This document shows, one piece after another, positions 60,300 through 64,000 of a DNA stretch of 64,000 nucleotides. Within the stretch, counting starts at the first letter, position 1; every line of letters starts with the position of its first letter. The DNA comes from Actinoplanes lutulentus (GTDB taxonomy: Bacteria > Actinomycetota > Actinomycetes > Mycobacteriales > Micromonosporaceae). The translations under genes were made by a program, and so were the position numbers. Location of the stretch: NCBI RefSeq assembly GCF_003259845.1, contig NZ_QLMJ01000007.1, positions 186,001 through 250,000 of the forward strand, read 5' to 3'. A model generated the notes under the pieces. That model had not been told where the DNA came from, ran no database searches, and saw only the letters and a list, made by a program, of their open reading frames with translations.

Positions 60300-61049
60300 A
60301 TGAGCTACCAGGGGCTGCGTTTCATGGGCGGACCGACCGGTGAGGTCCGGATCCGGATCTACCGGCCCGCCGGTGCGACCGGCCCGCTGCCGGTGGTGCT
60401 CTACACGCACGGCGCGGGCTGGGTCTTCGGCGACTCCGCGGTGCAGGACGGGCTCGTCCAGGACCTGACCGCACAGTCCGGCGCCGCGATCGTCCTCGTC
60501 GAGTACGACCACTCCCCCGGCGTGCGGTACCCGATCGCGCTCGAACAGGTCTACGCCGCGCTGGACTGGATCGTCGTGCACGGCTTCCTGCACGACCTGG
60601 ACGCCACCCGGATCGCGGTCGCCGGTGACTCGGTCGGCGGCAACATGACGGCGGCGCTGTCCGTGCTGGCGAAGCAGCGCGGCGGGCCGGAGATCCAGGC
60701 CCAGCTGCTGTACTACCCGGTCACCGACGCGTCGTTCGACACCGACTCACAGCACAGCCACTGGCTGCGAGTCGACGCGCCCCGGGACGAACCGGCGCGG
60801 GCCGGTGCCGGCGTGCTGAGCGGGCTGCCGCCGGCGCTGGTCATCGTTCCGGAGGCGGACGTGCTGCGGGCCGAGGGTGAGGCGTACGCGGCCACGCTGC
60901 GGTCCACCGGCGTGCCGGTGACGGCGGTCCGTTACCAGGGGATCATTCACGACTTCGCGCTGCGTGCCACGAACGCGGTGACCGCGGCGACGGCTCAGGC
61001 CGGCGAGTTCCTCCGCGCCGCCCTGAGCCCCGAACTTCAGACCTTGTAG
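60300..61049 (+). CDS. HSL-family alpha/beta hydrolase lacking part of its cap
   Basis: 249 residues. Oxyanion-hole segment THGAGWVFGD, nucleophile Ser111 (GDSVGGN), Asp187 (EADVLR) and His217 (IIHDF). Family members are near 300-320 residues; here about 40 residues usually found between the TDASFDT segment (residue 143) and the LPPALVI segment (176) are missing, the region that covers the active site. Frame stays open, so this is a deletion or a short variant. ATG with GAGGAG upstream. Confidence 0.83.
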   Translation: MSYQGLRFMGGPTGEVRIRIYRPAGATGPLPVVLYTHGAGWVFGDSAVQDGLVQDLTAQSGAAIVLVEYDHSPGVRYPIALEQVYAALDWIVVHGFLHDLDATRIAVAGDSVGGNMTAALSVLAKQRGGPEIQAQLLYYPVTDASFDTDSQHSHWLRVDAPRDEPARAGAGVLSGLPPALVIVPEADVLRAEGEAYAATLRSTGVPVTAVRYQGIIHDFALRATNAVTAATAQAGEFLRAALSPELQTL

Positions 61050-61553
61050 TCAGCTCTTGTAATCGGAGACAATCCAGCACTCGGCACCGGCAGCGGTGTC
61101 TGTCACATTGATTGTCACCTTTGTCGGATGGCCATCTTCACGAGAGAACTCGGTCGCCACCTCGGCGCCGTCCTCACTCGCGGTCTGCGCCATCTCGACC
61201 AGCTCGGCGAGGGTCGGCACCTCGATCTCCTCGCCCTCCTCGCCGGTCACCGGGCCGAGATCCACCTCGGCCGAGGGCGACGGCGACGCCACCGGAGCGT
61301 CCACCCGCTCGGCCGCCGACACGACACCGCCGGTCACCGTGGCCTGATAGGTGCCGAGAGGCGCGTTCGCGTCACAGCCACGGATCAGCTTGTAGGTGTA
61401 GGAGCCAGGTTCGGTCCATGCCGGAGCCTCTCCAGCGGGCGCCGCTGACGCGGACTGCCCGGGATCAGTGAACTCCGGCTTCTTCTCCTCGGACGTGCAA
61501 CCGCCGACGAGAGCTACCAGGACCAACGCGCACAGGGCACGCTCGAGCCGCAC
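61050..61553 (-). CDS. Lipoprotein, DUF6174 family
   Basis: 167 residues. Signal peptide LERALCALVLVALVGGC with lipobox, then GSYTYKLIRGCDANAPLGTY and a C-terminal VTDTAAGAECWIVSDYK. Two conserved cysteines. Function unknown. GTG 61553 has GGAGG five bases upstream; an earlier in-frame start is less likely. Adjacent stop codons with the convergent hydrolase. Confidence 0.78.
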   Translation of the reverse strand: MRLERALCALVLVALVGGCTSEEKKPEFTDPGQSASAAPAGEAPAWTEPGSYTYKLIRGCDANAPLGTYQATVTGGVVSAAERVDAPVASPSPSAEVDLGPVTGEEGEEIEVPTLAELVEMAQTASEDGAEVATEFSREDGHPTKVTINVTDTAAGAECWIVSDYKS

Positions 61554-61620
61554 CAGGACCTCCGATTCGCGGGCCACACCGACTGCCGGCAGGACCACCG
61601 CGCCGCAATCTAGCTCATCC

Positions 61621-62529
61621 TCACCACGGCTCGGTGATCACGCCCGGCAGGTCCCGGATCGCCACCCGATCCTCGGTGGACAGCACCGTGAGCATCTGCT
61701 CGGCCTCGGCGAGGCTCGCGTGCCTGCCGATCGATGCCTGCGCCTCGGTGTCCGGGGTCTCCAGCCAGAGGCGGCCGTTCTCCCAGCGCATCTGCACGAT
61801 GCCGCCCGAGCGGCCCACTGCGGAAAGCCATGATTCGGTACGCGTGGGCAAGCGCCGCAGCACGTCCAGCGTCTCCGGCAGAGTCATCCCGATGGGGTCC
61901 TGCTGCGTTCCGTTCGGCAGGCTCTCGTAGGAGACGTCAAGCGAGGGCGGCCCGTCGGGTTCGGGGTGACCGGGGTACCCGGCCATCCGCCCGTGCCTTC
62001 GCCGCGACCAGCGCAGTCTTATCCCGACCCGCTCGTTGGGCGAGCCGTTCCAGTAGACGTCCAGCCCCTCGGCCCGCAGCGCGGCCGCCACCTCGGCGCC
62101 GATCTCCGCGGTCGGCGGGGCGCCGAACAGCCCGAACGCGATCCGCAGGTCACCCGAGTCGACAGCGTTCTCGGCGTCCTGCTGGTGGTAGAAGGCGTAG
62201 CCGCGGCCGGCGCCCTCTCCCCCGATCTCGGCAACCCCGCAGTTCTGGCAGCAGGCGAAGTCCTCCCGCGCGACGATCCCGGCCAGGTCGAGAGCCCGGA
62301 ACGCGTCGGTCAGCCGGTCGCTGTCGGTCCGCGCCGGCCACGCCGTCTGTGTCTCCCGGTGCGCGGCGAGATGCACCCCGGCGAGCCGGGCCGCCTGCGC
62401 CCGGATCGTCTCAGGGTCGCCCTCGCCGGCCAGGTGGTCGACGCAGTCGCCGACGAGCGTGTCGTAGTCGTAGCAGCCCCTGGCCACGGCGACACGAAGA
62501 AATTCGTCGGCGGTTTCCTCCGATGACAT
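61621..62529 (-). CDS. DUF6891 family protein
   Basis: 302 residues, soluble. CCQNCG near residue 93 may bind metal; GYAFYHQQDAENAV and the end region (EDRVAIRDLPGVITEPW) are recognisable family features. Function unknown. Ends 67 bases from the lipoprotein start; begins five bases after the pullulanase stop, probably one operon. Confidence 0.8.
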   Translation of the reverse strand: MSSEETADEFLRVAVARGCYDYDTLVGDCVDHLAGEGDPETIRAQAARLAGVHLAAHRETQTAWPARTDSDRLTDAFRALDLAGIVAREDFACCQNCGVAEIGGEGAGRGYAFYHQQDAENAVDSGDLRIAFGLFGAPPTAEIGAEVAAALRAEGLDVYWNGSPNERVGIRLRWSRRRHGRMAGYPGHPEPDGPPSLDVSYESLPNGTQQDPIGMTLPETLDVLRRLPTRTESWLSAVGRSGGIVQMRWENGRLWLETPDTEAQASIGRHASLAEAEQMLTVLSTEDRVAIRDLPGVITEPW

Positions 62530-62534
62530 GCCGA

Positions 62535-64000
62535 TCAGGATGCGTCACTGACGAAGACCGCCACGGAACGGGGTGGGACGGTCAGCAGATCGGCGGCCGC
62601 TGTTGCCGTACGCAGGACCGGGTCCGCCGACTCGGCCAGCTCGGGATGCAGCCGCAGAACGGGCAGATCCGGCACCCGCTGCTCGGCGGCGTCCTCGGTG
62701 CCGTTGAAGACGACAACGATCGTCGCCCACGGCGAGTCCAGGCCGGTGGCGTCGAGGGACATCACGATCACGCCGGGCGTCTCGGCCGAGCCGCTCAGCG
62801 GGAACGTGAGCCGGCGCTGCACCTCGTCGGCCGTCGGCAGCCCGAAGACCGGCGACGAGCGGCGGATGCGCAGCAGCTCCCGGTAACGCTCGGCGGCCAG
62901 CTCGATCACATCGGGCGGCGGGATCAGCTCCGGCGAGGACAGCAGCGGGCGCGCGAACGACCACGCGTCGCTGTTGTCGGAGTACGGCGGCAAGCCCACC
63001 CCGAAACCGTTGCCGAGCGCCGGGTCCCAGCGGATCTGGTTGAACCAGTCACCCGAGTTGAACGAGTTGCGGTCCAGCGACTTCGACCGCAGACGGTCAC
63101 TGCCGAGGGCCACGAATCCGGCGCCCTGGCTCAGCACCACCAGCGACAGGGCGAGCACCTGCATCCTGGCCCGGTCCAGCGGGGCCATGCCGGCCGGGAG
63201 CTTGAAGGCCATCGCGTCGTACAGAATCTCGTTGTCGTGGGCGTCGACGTAGTTGATCGCCTCGCCCGGATCGTGGGCGTAACCGCTGGGTGAGCCGTGG
63301 TAATCGATCTGCGCGCCGCTGAGCTCGACTCCCGTGTGCGTCGTGAAGCGATAGGTCGCCAGGGCGCCCGAGAGTCCGACTTTGATCTGGTCGTGCAGCC
63401 AGAGCGGCGTGCCCGATCCGAGGCCGCTCGCGAAACCCCGCACACCGGGGTCGCCGGACGAGCCGCCGCCGCGGATCGCGTCCCGGAGCCGGTCGTTGAA
63501 CGTCCCGATCCCGGTGCCGGCCATGTTGACCTGGGTGGCCTGGGCGAACCGCGCGTCGTACGCGACCTCGCCGAAGTTCCACCCCTCGCCGTAGAGACAG
63601 ATCTCCCGGCCGTGCTCGCCGAGCCGGTCCAGAGCTATCCGCGCCTCCAGGATGTTGGCACGCGGATGGTGGCCCATCAGGTCGAACCGGAAACCGTCGA
63701 TCTTGTAGTGAACCGCCCAGGTCACCAGCGATTCGATGACCAGCTTGCTCATCATCATGTGCTCGGTCGCGGTGTTCGGGCAGCAGGTGGACTCGGCGGT
63801 GCTGCCGTCGGCGAGCAGCCGGTGGTAGTAACCGGGCACCAGCCGGTCCAGGACGCTGAACCGGTCGAGGCCGTCGCCCATCGTGTGGTTGTAGACGACG
63901 TCGAGGACCACGCGCAGCCCGGCCGTGTTGAGCGCGGCCACCGCCGAGCGCAGCTCCAGGATCCGCCGCTCACCGGACGGGTCGGTGGTGTAACTGCCCT
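62535..64000 (-). CDS. pulA: Type I pullulanase/alpha-1,6-glucosidase, C-terminal part
   Basis: At least 488 residues in the window; the start lies beyond the right edge. GH13 motifs: VVLDVVYNHT (region I), GFRFDLMGHH (region II, nucleophile Asp), LYGEGWNFGE (region III, acid Glu), NYVDAHDNE (region IV). YTTDPSG and the order match pullulanases that cleave alpha-1,6 bonds of pullulan and limit dextrin. C-terminal domain follows from about 63000 to 62535. Glycogen or starch breakdown is its expected role. Confidence 0.88.
   Translation of the reverse strand, partial: GSYTTDPSGERRILELRSAVAALNTAGLRVVLDVVYNHTMGDGLDRFSVLDRLVPGYYHRLLADGSTAESTCCPNTATEHMMMSKLVIESLVTWAVHYKIDGFRFDLMGHHPRANILEARIALDRLGEHGREICLYGEGWNFGEVAYDARFAQATQVNMAGTGIGTFNDRLRDAIRGGGSSGDPGVRGFASGLGSGTPLWLHDQIKVGLSGALATYRFTTHTGVELSGAQIDYHGSPSGYAHDPGEAINYVDAHDNEILYDAMAFKLPAGMAPLDRARMQVLALSLVVLSQGAGFVALGSDRLRSKSLDRNSFNSGDWFNQIRWDPALGNGFGVGLPPYSDNSDAWSFARPLLSSPELIPPPDVIELAAERYRELLRIRRSSPVFGLPTADEVQRRLTFPLSGSAETPGVIVMSLDATGLDSPWATIVVVFNGTEDAAEQRVPDLPVLRLHPELAESADPVLRTATAAADLLTVPPRSVAVFVSDAS

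Noticed and set aside
1..64000. tRNA, rRNA or known riboswitch
   Set aside because: I scanned gaps for tRNA-like cloverleaf ends and common riboswitch cores by eye and saw none. A covariance-model search would be decisive.

Overview
The window is high-GC actinobacterial DNA. GTG starts, 4-base ATGA/GTGA gene overlaps and gene content (mabA-inhA-hemH order, DUF3097, a SARP/NB-ARC regulator, MurD2/MurL) point to Micromonosporaceae, probably Actinoplanes or a close relative. This is inferred from gene content; no marker gene was compared. I found no rRNA, tRNA, CRISPR array, insertion sequence or integrase. The region looks chromosomal and core-like, with repeat-rich intergenic islands.

Layout: 0.1-7.7 kb is one seven-gene minus-strand operon: an RpiR/SIS regulator, then two complete CUT1 sugar ABC importers without an ATPase (one DasABC-like, one NgcEFG-like), probably for chitin-derived amino sugars. 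8.3-12.5 kb has divergent murD2 and murL, the alternative route to D-glutamate in peptidoglycan, with a serine hydrolase directly behind murL. 12.5-14.5 kb encodes a globin-ferredoxin reductase fusion whose usual proximal haem histidine I cannot find. 14.6-15.5 kb is a repeat island. 15.6-24.9 kb is a minus-strand run: SpoU methyltransferase, Mrp Na+/H+ antiporter (A/B fused, then C-D-E-F-G), GerMN lipoprotein, histidine kinase and OmpR regulator. 25-36.7 kb is mixed housekeeping: STAS protein, RibD/DHFR-like reductase, SPFH/NfeD pair, serine hydrolase, EamA exporter divergent from a MocR regulator, DUF3097 and two Nudix hydrolases.

36.7-40.7 kb is the most unusual gene group: an ER-type (SipW-like) signal peptidase, two small exported proteins with SipW/TasA-type leaders, and a secreted protein with 13 Cys-paired RCC1 repeats. 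I read it as a possible surface or matrix system. 40.7-44.1 kb is fabG-inhA-hemH-HAD. 44.2-46.1 kb is a NarL-type two-component pair. 46.1-46.5 kb holds a 17-codon leader-like ORF whose Shine-Dalgarno lies in a hairpin, and a 27-residue membrane micro-ORF. 46.5-49.8 kb is MoxR-DUF58-VWA. 50.2-52.8 kb has a zinc-ribbon-like protein, a bPH2 pair and a hotdog protein; 52.9-53.8 kb is a PfkB sugar kinase.

53.8-55.2 kb is a second repeat island. It shares two dispersed repeat families with the islands near 14.7 and 26.5 kb. 55.2-64 kb has a Cu-only SodC-like lipoprotein, an aminopeptidase P, an AfsR-like SARP regulator, an esterase that seems to lack its cap segment, two conserved hypothetical genes, and the C-terminal part of a type I pullulanase running off the window.
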